Shown piece after piece: positions 50,479-60,401 of a stretch of DNA of 64,000 nucleotides (position 1 is its first letter; the number at the start of each line of letters is the position of its first letter). Source of the stretch: Orlajensenia sp037404875 (lineage in GTDB: Bacteria; Actinomycetota; Actinomycetes; Actinomycetales; Microbacteriaceae); NCBI RefSeq assembly GCF_037404875.1, contig NZ_JBBELO010000019.1, positions 1 to 64,000 of the forward strand, in the 5' to 3' direction. Under the pieces are notes generated by a model. The model was not told the DNA's origin and did no database searches. It saw only the letters and a list, made by a program, of their open reading frames with translations. Both the position numbers and the translations under genes were made by a program.

Positions 50479-53400
50479 GTGGGCAGGCTGATGTCGTGGC
50501 TGAGGGAGCGCAAGACGCTCGCTTCGGTCGCCGCGATCACCGTGCTCGTCGGGGTTCCCGTGACCTTCGCGGTGCTGCACCAGGGCTTCCCCGTGACAGA
50601 CCCCGACCTCAGCCCGCGTGACGTGTGGGTCACGAACGGCCAGGCGCTGAGCGCCGGACGCATCAACCGGCCCATCGAGGAACTCGACGCCGCGGTGGGC
50701 ACCGCCTCCAACGACGTCGACGTGATGCAGCACGGCGACGACGTCTTCCTCTACGACCGCAACCTCGCGACGGTGCAGCGCGTGGACCCGGCGTACACCG
50801 ACCTCGCACAGGGCGTGAACGTTCCGGCCGGCGCGCAGGTGGCATTCGGAGGCAAGACCCTGGCCATCCTCGCGCCGAACGGCCGCCTGTGGCTGACGAG
50901 TGCCGTCGGACAGCTGGCCTTCGACTTCACCTCGGCCAAGCCGGTCGCCAAGCTCGGGCCGGGTGCCCACGTCGCGGTCGGGCTCGATGGCCGGGCCTAT
51001 GCGACCTCGCCCTCGAAGAAACAGCTGCTCAGCTTCGCCGACGTGCACGCGCACGCCGCGATCTCCGCCCTGCCGAAGCTCGGCGAGCACCAGCTGAGCG
51101 TGGTCGGTGAGACGCCCGTCGTGCTCGACACCGACGCCCACGTCGTGATCGCCGACGGCGCCGAACGTGCCGTTCCCAAGGATGCGCTGCGCATCCAGCA
51201 GCCCGGATCGCAGAACGACCGGGTGGTGGTGGCCGCGAGCGATTCCCTTCTCGAAGTGCCCCTCGGCGGCGGCGATCCGACGGTCGTGAAGACGGATGCC
51301 GCACCCGCGGCGGGTGCGAAGGACCTCGCTGCGCCGGTCTGGCTCGACGGCTGCGCGCACGGGGCATGGAGCGGGTCGGCGACCTACGTCTACGCGTGCG
51401 ATGGCGCCAAGCCGACGGTGACGCCCATCGAGGTGCCGATCGCCGGCGCTCCGATCGAGTTCCGCGTGAACAAGCACATCGTCGTGCTCAACAACCTCGC
51501 GAACGGCAATGTCTGGCTGCTGGATGCCGACATGCGACTGGTCGACAACTGGGACGAGGTGACGCCGCCCGAGGAGACCGAGGAACTCGAGGGCGACGAG
51601 AAGAGCGCCAAGCAGAGCTTCGAGGACACGCTGGCCGAGCGCACCCCCAACAACCGGCCGCCCATCGCGCGGGACGACAGCTACGGTTCGCGCCCGGCAC
51701 GCACCACCGTGCTCGACGTGCTGCAGAACGACACCGACCCCGACGGCGACGTGCTCACCGTCACCGACACGACGGATGTGGCCGAGACCGCGGGGCGTCT
51801 CGACGTGATCGACGGCGGTCGGGCGCTCCAGTTCACGCCCGCCGAAGGCGCAACGGGAACGATCGGATTCCAGTACACCGTCTCCGACGGGCGCAACGGG
51901 GTCGCGACCGCGCAGGTCTCGGTCTCGGTGACCCCGCCGGAGGTGAACAACGCGCCGGTCGCCATCCGCGAGGGACGCACCTCCGTCGAGCAGGGCCAGA
52001 GCATCAGCTACAACGTGCTCACCGACTGGCGCGATCCGGACGGCGACGACATCTACCTCGTGAACGCCTCGCCGACGAGCGGCGACTCGGTGCGCTTCAG
52101 CCCGGACGGCTTCGTGACCTTCGAGCACCGCTCGGGCGAGCTCGGCAGCAAGGAGGTCGCCTTCACGATCTCGGACGGTTCGACGAGCGCCACCGGAACG
52201 CTCACCGTCGACGTCAAAGCGGCCGGGAGCCTGAAGCCGGTGGGCACGCCCGACTTCGCCCAGACCTTCGTCGGCGAGCCGACCGTGCTGAAGCCGCTCG
52301 AGAACGACCTCAGCCCCTCGGGAGCGTCCCTGTCGCTCGTGGACACGAAAGAGGTTCCCGGCGGCATCAACGTCTCGGTCAACACCGACCGGGGAACGAT
52401 CACCGTGACCTCCGACAAGCCGGGCAGCTTCGTCTTCCTCTACTCCGTCGCCGCCGGAGCGAGCGTGAGCACCGGCCTCGTCCGCGTCGACGTGCAGGAG
52501 CGGCCCAAGCAGGCCCAGCCGCCGATCGCCGTAAAGGACATCGCCTACCTGCGCCCGGGCCAGCCCACGCTCGTCTCCGTGCTGGCCAATGACGTCTCGC
52601 CGAACGGGTCCGTGCTCGCACTGCAGTCCGTCGACACGAGTGCGGTCGACGACGTGCTCTCGGTCGAGATGCTCACCAACACCGTCGTGCGCATCTCGAC
52701 GACGGAGGCGCTGAGCAGCCAGCTGCAGCTCTCGTACACCGCTTCCGACGGCGCCCAGACCTCGAGCGCCACGATCACCGTCGTGCCGGTGCCGCCGCTC
52801 GTGAAGCACCAGCCGCCGGTCGCACTCGACGACGCCGCCACCGTGCGCGCCGGCGACATCGTCACGGTTCCCGTGCTCGAGAACGACTTCCATCCCGATG
52901 CCGCGCAGATGCACCTGTCGGCGACGCTTCCCGACTCCTCGAACGCCGGCGGCATCGTCTTCGTCGCGCACGACGCCGTGCGCTACCAGGCGCCGATGAC
53001 GGCGGGTTCGTACTCCGTCGTCTACGAGGTCGTCGACGAGTACGGCCAGACGGCGCGGGCGACGCTGCGATTCCAGGTGACCGCGGCATCCGCCGACGGG
53101 AACCGTGCGCCGGTGCCTGCGCCGCTCACGTCGCGCACCTTCGCCGGCTCGACCGTGAAGATCGACGTTCCCCTGGACGGGCTCGATCCCGACGGCGACA
53201 GCGTCGTGCTGAGCGGTGTGGATGCTCTGCCCCAACTCGGGCGCATCGTCGCCACGACGAGCACGAGCTTCACCTACGAGGCCTACGACGGCTCGGCGGG
53301 AACCGACCAGTTCAGCTACACGGTCCAGGACACCGCCGGAAAGGCGGCCACCGGCACCGTGCGCATCGGCGTCGTTCCGCGACCGGTCAACGCCCTGCCG

Positions 53401-55767
53401 CCCAACGCGGTCGACGACACCATCGAGATGCGCCCCGGGCGCACCGCATCCGTCGACGTGCTGTTGAATGACTCCGACCCGAACGGCTACGCCATCAAGG
53501 TCGCCTCGAAGCTCACGAGCGTCTCGGACGGCTTGGTCGCCAAGGTCTCGAAGAACCGTCGCGTCATCGTCACGGCCCCCGACGAGGAGGGCGGCTACAG
53601 CCTGCGCTACAGCATCACGAACGGCAAGGGCGGCTTCGACACCGCTTTCGTGCAGGTGCTCGTGAAGAAGGATGCGCGCATCAACCCGCCGACCGCCGAG
53701 GACCAGGTGATCGAGCCCAAGCAGGTGGCCGACGGCAAGAAGGTGACGGTCGACCCGCTCGAGGACGCCTCGAACCCGGGCGGCGTGGTGGACGACCTGA
53801 AGGTCAGCGTTGAGGGACCGCACGCCGACGACGTCGACGTCGCCTCCGACGGGCGCATCGTCGTGACGCCCACCAACAAGCGCTACACGGTGGCCTACCG
53901 GCTGACCAACACGATCGACGACCTGAGCGCCATGGCCTTCGTGGTCGTTCCGGCCGTGCCCGAGAAGCAGGCCAGCGCCACGGCCGACCCCAAGAGCCAG
54001 TTCCCGCCACCGCACCTGGCGGACCTGGGGCAGCAGATCGTGCGCATGAACGGCTCGATCACCTGGAAGGCGGGCGACATCGTCGTGGTGCCCTCTGGAA
54101 AGCCCGCCCTGATCCTGAGCGCGACGGCGACGAACAGCGACGGCAGCAACCCCTTCCAGGACGGCTCGACCATCACCTACAAGCCGGCCAAGGACTTCCG
54201 CGGGCCCTCGACCGTCACCTTCACGGTGACCGACGGCACGAGCGCCTCCGACCCCGAGGGGCGCACGGCGACCCTCGCCTTCCCGGTGACCGTCGGGGAC
54301 CCGAACTTCGAAGACGTGCCGCCCACGTTCACGCCGCCCAAGATCACGATCGAGGCCGGAGAGGCGCCGGTGAAGATCGACCTGCGCACCTCGAGCAGCC
54401 ACCCCAACCCCGACATCGTGCAGAAGCTCGCCTACTCCGGCTTCTCGGGATCGACGGCCGACGTGAACGCGACAGCGGATGGCAGCGTGCTCACCGTATC
54501 GTCGCCCTTGGGGGTGCAGCCCGGAACCAAGGCCACGATCAGTTTCACGGTGGACTACAAGGACTTCCACGTTCCCGGATCCGTCGACGTGAGCGTGGTC
54601 TCGTCGACGCGGCCGAAGGCCCAGGCGCTCGACGACGGGCCCGTCGAGATGAAGCGGGGAGCGAGCCAGCGCATCGACGTGCTGGCCAACGACGTCAACC
54701 CGTTCGCGCCGAGTCCCGCCCTCAAGGTGATCGACGCCCAGATCGACCAGCAGAACGTGAGCGGCGCGACCGTGACGCACACGACCGGCGACATCACCGT
54801 CAAGGCGGGCCCGGGCTTCACCGGCACTCTCAGCGTCATCTACCGGGTGCAGGATGCGACGAAGGATCCTGCTCGCGAGGTGCAGGGACGCGCCGAGGTC
54901 GTGGTGCGCGACGTGCCCGACACTCCGCGTGCGCCGACGATCGTCGAGGTCGGCGACGGCAGCGCGAAGATCCGCTGGAGCGCCCCGGCCGACAACAACG
55001 CGCCGATCACCGGCTACACCGTGATCCAGAACGGTTCGCGAAGGATCGCGTACTCGCCCAATGATGCGGGCCGCGACCAGCAGATCACGGGACTGAACAA
55101 CGGTTCCTCGTACACCTTCACCGTGGTCGCCACGAACAAGATGGGCGACTCCAACACCTCCCCTGCCAGCGCTCCCGCCGTTCCCTACGGTCTGCCCGGG
55201 GCGCCACGCAACGCGAGCCTGGCGGCCTCGAGCGACGGCAGCGGCGGCATGACCCTGGACTGGGCGGCACCGAGCGATGACGGCGGGCGTGCGGTGACGA
55301 GGTACGAGTGGCGCTTCACCGAAGGCGGCGGGGCGGGCATCCACTCGACCACGGCGACGAGGGACAGCGCGAACGGGTCCAATGGCACCACCTATCGCTA
55401 CGAGGTGCGCGCCTGCAACCTCGCGGGGTGCGGAGCATTCGCCGCATCGAGCCGTGCCACTCCGACCGCTCCGCCGCCGACGGTGACGCTGCGGAAGGGA
55501 ACAGCGATGGGCCCGTACCACGGCGCATACGGCGACTGCAACGGAACCTGCTGGTTCTACGACGTGACCGTCGCGCACTTCAGCGGCGGCTCGGTGACCG
55601 TCACGCCGTACTGCAACGGCGGGGCGCTGAAGGGCCGGTACACGATCACCCTGAACAGCAGCGGCGGTGGCCGCTATCAGGGCCGCTACAACAACGGCAT
55701 CCCCGAGAGCTTCTGCGGCGACCAGGCCTACGTGAGCGTGGACGGCGTGCGGAGCAACGACTGGTGA
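50479..55767 (+). CDS. Giant Ig/cadherin-like repeat surface protein with two FN3 domains
   Basis: 1762 residues. One N-terminal membrane anchor (about 13-34). A predicted beta-propeller-like domain (about 40-355) and an acidic linker (about 360-390) follow. Then about eleven Ig/cadherin-like repeats of roughly 97 residues start near 392, 490, 585, 680, 777, 875, 972, 1068, 1174, 1280 and 1375, many opening with PP-x-A-x-DD and containing VLxNDxDPxGD. Two fibronectin III domains (about 1480-1568 and 1570-1660) precede a C-terminal domain of about 95 residues with four cysteines (CNGTC, YCNG, FCGD). The long ectodomain probably spans the cell wall. It corresponds to the FN3 member of PFNA clusters. 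GTG start with AGGGGGAGC. Confidence 0.92.
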   Translation: MGRLMSWLRERKTLASVAAITVLVGVPVTFAVLHQGFPVTDPDLSPRDVWVTNGQALSAGRINRPIEELDAAVGTASNDVDVMQHGDDVFLYDRNLATVQRVDPAYTDLAQGVNVPAGAQVAFGGKTLAILAPNGRLWLTSAVGQLAFDFTSAKPVAKLGPGAHVAVGLDGRAYATSPSKKQLLSFADVHAHAAISALPKLGEHQLSVVGETPVVLDTDAHVVIADGAERAVPKDALRIQQPGSQNDRVVVAASDSLLEVPLGGGDPTVVKTDAAPAAGAKDLAAPVWLDGCAHGAWSGSATYVYACDGAKPTVTPIEVPIAGAPIEFRVNKHIVVLNNLANGNVWLLDADMRLVDNWDEVTPPEETEELEGDEKSAKQSFEDTLAERTPNNRPPIARDDSYGSRPARTTVLDVLQNDTDPDGDVLTVTDTTDVAETAGRLDVIDGGRALQFTPAEGATGTIGFQYTVSDGRNGVATAQVSVSVTPPEVNNAPVAIREGRTSVEQGQSISYNVLTDWRDPDGDDIYLVNASPTSGDSVRFSPDGFVTFEHRSGELGSKEVAFTISDGSTSATGTLTVDVKAAGSLKPVGTPDFAQTFVGEPTVLKPLENDLSPSGASLSLVDTKEVPGGINVSVNTDRGTITVTSDKPGSFVFLYSVAAGASVSTGLVRVDVQERPKQAQPPIAVKDIAYLRPGQPTLVSVLANDVSPNGSVLALQSVDTSAVDDVLSVEMLTNTVVRISTTEALSSQLQLSYTASDGAQTSSATITVVPVPPLVKHQPPVALDDAATVRAGDIVTVPVLENDFHPDAAQMHLSATLPDSSNAGGIVFVAHDAVRYQAPMTAGSYSVVYEVVDEYGQTARATLRFQVTAASADGNRAPVPAPLTSRTFAGSTVKIDVPLDGLDPDGDSVVLSGVDALPQLGRIVATTSTSFTYEAYDGSAGTDQFSYTVQDTAGKAATGTVRIGVVPRPVNALPPNAVDDTIEMRPGRTASVDVLLNDSDPNGYAIKVASKLTSVSDGLVAKVSKNRRVIVTAPDEEGGYSLRYSITNGKGGFDTAFVQVLVKKDARINPPTAEDQVIEPKQVADGKKVTVDPLEDASNPGGVVDDLKVSVEGPHADDVDVASDGRIVVTPTNKRYTVAYRLTNTIDDLSAMAFVVVPAVPEKQASATADPKSQFPPPHLADLGQQIVRMNGSITWKAGDIVVVPSGKPALILSATATNSDGSNPFQDGSTITYKPAKDFRGPSTVTFTVTDGTSASDPEGRTATLAFPVTVGDPNFEDVPPTFTPPKITIEAGEAPVKIDLRTSSSHPNPDIVQKLAYSGFSGSTADVNATADGSVLTVSSPLGVQPGTKATISFTVDYKDFHVPGSVDVSVVSSTRPKAQALDDGPVEMKRGASQRIDVLANDVNPFAPSPALKVIDAQIDQQNVSGATVTHTTGDITVKAGPGFTGTLSVIYRVQDATKDPAREVQGRAEVVVRDVPDTPRAPTIVEVGDGSAKIRWSAPADNNAPITGYTVIQNGSRRIAYSPNDAGRDQQITGLNNGSSYTFTVVATNKMGDSNTSPASAPAVPYGLPGAPRNASLAASSDGSGGMTLDWAAPSDDGGRAVTRYEWRFTEGGGAGIHSTTATRDSANGSNGTTYRYEVRACNLAGCGAFAASSRATPTAPPPTVTLRKGTAMGPYHGAYGDCNGTCWFYDVTVAHFSGGSVTVTPYCNGGALKGRYTITLNSSGGGRYQGRYNNGIPESFCGDQAYVSVDGVRSNDW

Positions 55768-55816
55768 GCGCGCGCGCCGCCCAGAACACCCCGATCAAGG
55801 AAAGAGTTTCACGAGC

Positions 55817-56785
55817 ATGGCACTGACCCAAGAGCAGGCGGACTGGTTCGCGAGCGCCTTCGAGCGCCTCATCGACAACATCGACCAGGCCATCCTGGGC
55901 AAGCGCGAGGTGATCAAGCTCGTGGTGACCGCGCTGCTCTCCGAAGGCCACGTGCTGCTCGAGGACTTCCCGGGAACCGGAAAGACCGTTCTCGCGAAGG
56001 CCCTCGCCAACACGATCGACGGCACGAACTCCCGCATCCAGTTCACCCCCGACCTTCTGCCCTCCGACGTGACCGGCGTCACCATCTACGACCAGGGCAA
56101 GGGCGTCTTCGAGTTCCACAAGGGGCCCATCTTCGCCTCGATCGTGCTCGCCGACGAAATCAACCGCGCGAGCCCGAAGACCCAGAGTGCGCTGCTGGAG
56201 GTCATGGAGGAGTCCCGGGTGACGGTGGACGGCGTGGGCTACCCGGTCGGTGCTCCCTTCATGGTGATCGCGACCCAGAACCCCGTCGAGCAGGCGGGCA
56301 CCTACACGCTGCCCGAGGCGCAGCTCGACCGCTTCCTGATCAAGACGAGCCTCGGCTACCCCGACCACGACACGGCGGTCACGCTGCTGCTGGACTCGTC
56401 CAATCGCGCCCGCGCATCGATGGTCTCGCCGATCATCGCCTCGGAGTCGGTGGATGCGATGTCGAACCTGGCGCACCAGGTGCACGTCGAGGCCTCGGTG
56501 ATCGGCTACCTCAACGAGATCGTCACCGGAACGCGGGAGCACAAGGATTCCCGCCTGGGTGTCAGCATGCGAGGGGCGCTCGCGCTCGCGCGGACCGCGA
56601 AGACCTGGGCGCTCACCCAGGGACGCACCTACGTGACCCCCGACGACGTGCGCGAACTGGCGATCCCGGTGCTCGCGCACCGCATCATCGTCGACCCCGA
56701 GTCGGACTTCGCCGGGGTGACGGCGACGCAGATCGTCTCCGACGTGCTCGTCGAGATCGAACCCCCGGTGTACCGCGCGGCATGA
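55817..56785 (+). CDS. MoxR-type AAA+ ATPase
   Basis: 322 residues. Walker A GTGKT (about 56-60, in EDFPGTGKTVLAKAL), Walker B VLADEINRASPKTQSALLEVMEE, sensor 1 ATQNPVEQAGTYTLPEAQLDRF and a C-terminal lid. MoxR ATPases act as chaperones that mature or assemble partner complexes, usually with the DUF58 protein encoded next (ATGA overlap). Here the likely client is the giant surface protein or the transglutaminase-like protein. AAGGAAAG precedes the ATG at a long spacing of about 15 bases. Confidence 0.95.
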   Translation: MALTQEQADWFASAFERLIDNIDQAILGKREVIKLVVTALLSEGHVLLEDFPGTGKTVLAKALANTIDGTNSRIQFTPDLLPSDVTGVTIYDQGKGVFEFHKGPIFASIVLADEINRASPKTQSALLEVMEESRVTVDGVGYPVGAPFMVIATQNPVEQAGTYTLPEAQLDRFLIKTSLGYPDHDTAVTLLLDSSNRARASMVSPIIASESVDAMSNLAHQVHVEASVIGYLNEIVTGTREHKDSRLGVSMRGALALARTAKTWALTQGRTYVTPDDVRELAIPVLAHRIIVDPESDFAGVTATQIVSDVLVEIEPPVYRAA

Positions 56786-58074
56786 GTTCTCCCGCATCGT
56801 CCTCGCCGCCTCGCGGCCAGTCCCGCTACGCCCTGCGTGCGTTGCGGGACTCGGCGCGCGCGTTCGACGCGCGCGTCGGTGAGGGCGCGGCGCAGGTCGT
56901 GTCGGCCGTGCAGCGCTTCATCCTGCCGGTGACCTCCGTGATCACGAGGGCCGGATGGCTCGTGCTCGCGAGCGCCGCGGTGTCGCTCGCGGTCTGCTTC
57001 GTGCTCGGTTGGGTCGAGTTCGGCTATCTCGGATTCACGCTCGTCGGCGCTCTCCTCGTCAGCGCGGTCTTCCTGTTCGGGCGCGCGCGCTTCCGGGTGG
57101 CGATCGACCTGGAACCGCGCCGCGTCATCGCGGGGGAGCGGGCCTACGGTCGCATGAGCGTGACCAACACGGCCTCGAAGGCATCGTCTCCCTCGCGCAT
57201 GGAACTGCCCGTGGGCGCCGGGGTCGCCGACTTCCTGGTGCCGCCGTTGCAGCCCGGCGCAGAGCACGAGGAGCTCTTCGCCGTTCCCACCCAGAAGCGG
57301 GCCGTCATTATCGCAGGACCGGCCATCTCGGTGCGGGGCGACCACATCGGGCTGCTGCGGCGCACCGTGCGCTGGGCAGACCCGGTCGAACTGTTCGTCC
57401 ACCCCGTGACCACGCGCCTCGCCCCCTCTGCTGCCGGCCTCATCCGCGACCTGGAAGGCCAGATCACCAAGGTCATCACCGACAACGACATCTCGTTCCA
57501 CGCGCTGCGGCCCTACCAGCCGGGTGACCCGCTGCGGAACGTGCACTGGCGCACCTCGGCGCGCACCGGAGCACTCATGGTGCGCCAGTTCGAGGAGACC
57601 CGGCGCATGAACCTGACCATCGTGCACACCACGGAGCGCTCCTCCTACGCCGACGACGAAGAGTTCGAGCTCGCCGTCTCGACCATGGCGTCGCTGTCAC
57701 TGCAGCTCATGCGCGACGGCATTCCGCTCTCCGTCGTCACCGACGAGCGTGCGCTCTCGACGGCGACACCGGTCGCCCTGCTCGATGACTGCTCCCGGCT
57801 GGTGGGAGTGCAGCGGCGCTACCCCTCTGTGCGCGAATTCGCCCGCACGTCGACCGCCCGCCTGCCCGCCCCGAGTGTCGTGTTCGTGGTGGCGGGTTCG
57901 CAGACCCCGGTCGCGGAGCTGCGGGCCGTCGAGCTGCTCTTCGGCGATGCCCGGGTCGTGGTCGTCCGGGTGGACCGCTCGTCCGCCGCGAGCGTCGCCT
58001 CGCTCGCGGGCATGGCCGTGCTCACCATCAGCGACCTGCCCGAGTTGCCGCGGGTTCTCGGGAGGCTCGCATGA
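56782..58074 (+). CDS. DUF58 domain membrane protein
   Basis: 430 residues. Two membrane helices (about 52-73 and 78-97) are followed by a beta-rich region and the DUF58 signature YQPGDPLRNVHWRTSARTG (about 246-264). A vWA-like C-terminal fold comes last. DUF58 proteins partner MoxR ATPases in many bacteria. Overlaps both neighbours by four bases, so MoxR, DUF58 and the next protein are made together at the membrane. Confidence 0.93.
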   Translation: MSSPASSSPPRGQSRYALRALRDSARAFDARVGEGAAQVVSAVQRFILPVTSVITRAGWLVLASAAVSLAVCFVLGWVEFGYLGFTLVGALLVSAVFLFGRARFRVAIDLEPRRVIAGERAYGRMSVTNTASKASSPSRMELPVGAGVADFLVPPLQPGAEHEELFAVPTQKRAVIIAGPAISVRGDHIGLLRRTVRWADPVELFVHPVTTRLAPSAAGLIRDLEGQITKVITDNDISFHALRPYQPGDPLRNVHWRTSARTGALMVRQFEETRRMNLTIVHTTERSSYADDEEFELAVSTMASLSLQLMRDGIPLSVVTDERALSTATPVALLDDCSRLVGVQRRYPSVREFARTSTARLPAPSVVFVVAGSQTPVAELRAVELLFGDARVVVVRVDRSSAASVASLAGMAVLTISDLPELPRVLGRLA

Positions 58075-60386
58075 GCGCCGCCTTCCGCCGTCCCTCGACG
58101 TCGTCGCTCGTCGACCTCGGGGTGCTCGCCGTACTCTCCGTCATCGGGGTGCTCGGGTTCGAGACCGCCTACGGGGGCGCGAACTTCCTTCTCGGGGCGT
58201 GCTTCGGCATCCTCGTCGGCATCGGGGCGGGGCTGCTGGCGTTCTCCCTGCGCCTGGGCGTGCTGACCACGACGCTCACGGGACTGCTCGCCTACCTCCT
58301 GCTCGGCTCGCTCACCATGCCGGGCCAGGCGATCGCCGTGCTGGTGCCGACTCCCGAGACCCTCGCGGGCCTGGTCATCGGTCCGGTCTTCGGCTGGGCC
58401 GACATCCTGACCGTGCAGACGCCCGTCGAGGCGCCGTACTACGTCGCGGTCGTTCCGTACTTCGCCGCGTGGCTGGTGGGTTTCGTCGGCGCCGTGCTCA
58501 CCCTCGTCTGGCTTCCTCGTCGACGGGGAGCGGTGCGGGCGGCCGTCATCCTCATCGGCCCTGTGCTGCTCTATCTGTGCGGCATCCTGCTGGGCACACG
58601 TGAGCCGGTGTTCGCGGCGGTGCGCGGCATCGTCTTCGCCGTCATCGCCCTGGCCTGGATCGGCTGGCGGATGCGGTCGACACCGACCTCGACATCCCCG
58701 GAAGCGGCGCGCCGGCTGCGCACGAGCCGGCTGATCGGCATCGGTTCGGTCATCGCGGGTGCCGTCGTGATCGGCCTCGGCTCGGCCGTGCTGACGGCGC
58801 CGCCGGCCGCTGCCCGCTTCGTGCTGCGCGATGAGATCGTGCCGCCCTTCGACCCCGTCGACTTCTCCAGTCCGCTCGCCGGTTTCCGCAAGTACACCAA
58901 GGTCATGCGCGACGACACCGTGTTCACCGCAATGGGCCTGCAGGCCGGCGATCGCATCCGTCTCGCGTCGATGGACGCCTACACGGGCCGACTCTGGAAC
59001 GTCGCCGGACCGGAGGACAGCGCGAAGGGAGACGGCGGCTTCGAGATCGTCGGCTCCACGCTGCCGGCGCCCGACCTGGCAACAGTCGCCGGCCGGCGCG
59101 ACGCACGCATCACCGTGAAGGACTACGACGACGTGTGGATGCCGAGCGTCGGCTACCCGCGCGGGCTGCACTTCGATGACGCCGACTCCGAGGCGCGTCG
59201 CGGCGACATCCGGTACAACCCCGACAGTGGGACGGCCGTGCTCACGAGCGGGCTCCACGCCGGCAACAGCTACGACGTCACCGCCGAGGTGCAGCGCGAG
59301 GTCGACGCGGGTGCGCTCGAGAAGGTGCCGGTCGCCCGCATCGAGGTGCCCGCCGTCGAAGACGTGCCCGACGTGCTGGTCGCGAAGGCCGTCGAGTTCG
59401 CCGGCGACGCCACGACGCCCATCGACCGCCTGGCGAACATCGAGAAGGCGCTGAAGTCGCGCGGCTTCCTCAGCCACGGCCTGGCGTCGGATGCGGTGGC
59501 CTCGCGGGCCGGGCACGGCGCCGATCGCATGAGCGAGCTCTTCACCCGCAGCCAGATGGTCGGCGACGAGGAGCAGTACGCCTCGGCCATGGCCCTCATG
59601 GCCCGCCATTTCGGCTATCCCGCCCGCGTGGTCATGGGCTTCGCTCCCGAGATCACCGACGGCTCCCCGGTGAACGTCAAGGGCTCCGACGTGACCGCGT
59701 GGGTCGAGGTGCCCTTCGAGGGCGTGGGCTGGGTGCCCTTCTTCCCGACCCCCGACCAGACCGACGTGCCGCAGGACCAGGTTCCCAAGCCCAAGTCGCA
59801 GCCACAGCCGCAGGTGCGCCAGCCCCCGCGCAATGAGAGCGCCGACGACCAGCTGCTGACCACGGTCGACATCGACAAGTCCGACGACAAGAAGAAGAAG
59901 CCGCCGATCATCATCCCGGCATGGGTCTGGGTCACGGCGGCGGTTCTCGGCATCCCCCTGCTCGTGCTGCTCGTTCCCCTCGGCATCGCCGCCCTGCGCA
60001 AAGCCGTCCGGCGGCGACGGCGCGAGCGCGCGCCCTCCGCGGATCGACGTGCCGCAGGCGCCTGGACCGAGCTCACCGATCGCCTCGAGGAGATCGGCCT
60101 GACGGTACCCGCGCCCGCCTCGCGCCGCCAGGTCGCGGCGGCTCTCGAGCAGCAGTGCGCCGACGAGGGCCTTGCGAAGACGGGGTCTGCCGTGGGTCTC
60201 ACGACCCTCGCCGACGAGGTCGATCGCACGGTCTTCAACGGCGAGGACGTGCCTGCCGAGCAGGTCGAGCAGCAGTGGAGGAACGTCGACGCCGCCGTCG
60301 CCGCGGTCTACCTGGCTGCTGGGCCGCTGCGCCGATTCGTCGCCCGTTACCGCGTGCGCCACTCCTCCCCGCGGAAGCCGCGGTGA
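58071..60386 (+). CDS. TgpA-like membrane protein with a degenerate transglutaminase domain
   Basis: 771 residues. About seven N-terminal membrane helices (about 12-250), an extracytoplasmic transglutaminase-like core (about 400-565), a Pro/Gln-rich stalk, another helix (about 620-645) and a DUF4129-like cytoplasmic tail. The fold signatures are kept (EEQYASAMALMARHFGYPARVVMG, TAWVEV, GWVPFFPTP). However, at the three catalytic positions E500 stands for Cys, T542 for His and F558 for Asp. The protein should therefore lack transglutaminase or protease activity and may serve as a binding or scaffolding pseudoenzyme. It is the counterpart of the tgm gene of PFNA clusters. Confidence 0.9.
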   Translation: MSAAFRRPSTSSLVDLGVLAVLSVIGVLGFETAYGGANFLLGACFGILVGIGAGLLAFSLRLGVLTTTLTGLLAYLLLGSLTMPGQAIAVLVPTPETLAGLVIGPVFGWADILTVQTPVEAPYYVAVVPYFAAWLVGFVGAVLTLVWLPRRRGAVRAAVILIGPVLLYLCGILLGTREPVFAAVRGIVFAVIALAWIGWRMRSTPTSTSPEAARRLRTSRLIGIGSVIAGAVVIGLGSAVLTAPPAAARFVLRDEIVPPFDPVDFSSPLAGFRKYTKVMRDDTVFTAMGLQAGDRIRLASMDAYTGRLWNVAGPEDSAKGDGGFEIVGSTLPAPDLATVAGRRDARITVKDYDDVWMPSVGYPRGLHFDDADSEARRGDIRYNPDSGTAVLTSGLHAGNSYDVTAEVQREVDAGALEKVPVARIEVPAVEDVPDVLVAKAVEFAGDATTPIDRLANIEKALKSRGFLSHGLASDAVASRAGHGADRMSELFTRSQMVGDEEQYASAMALMARHFGYPARVVMGFAPEITDGSPVNVKGSDVTAWVEVPFEGVGWVPFFPTPDQTDVPQDQVPKPKSQPQPQVRQPPRNESADDQLLTTVDIDKSDDKKKKPPIIIPAWVWVTAAVLGIPLLVLLVPLGIAALRKAVRRRRRERAPSADRRAAGAWTELTDRLEEIGLTVPAPASRRQVAAALEQQCADEGLAKTGSAVGLTTLADEVDRTVFNGEDVPAEQVEQQWRNVDAAVAAVYLAAGPLRRFVARYRVRHSSPRKPR

Positions 60387-60388
60387 CG

Positions 60389-60394
60389 TAGGGT
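60389..60394 (+). promoter_or_regulatory. Candidate -10 box for the last FHA gene
   Basis: TAGGGT starts three bases after the preceding stop and lies seven bases before GTG 60402. AGGG within it could alternatively act as a ribosome-binding site for a coupled gene. Confidence 0.4.
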
Positions 60395-60401
60395 GGCTGG
60401 C

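Noticed and set aside
49825..55578. A 1917-codon open frame on the reverse strand
   Set aside because: It is the antisense shadow of the giant surface protein. High GC content leaves long open frames opposite real genes; the translation is Arg/His/Gly/Asp-rich low complexity with no domain, and no ribosome-binding site precedes it.
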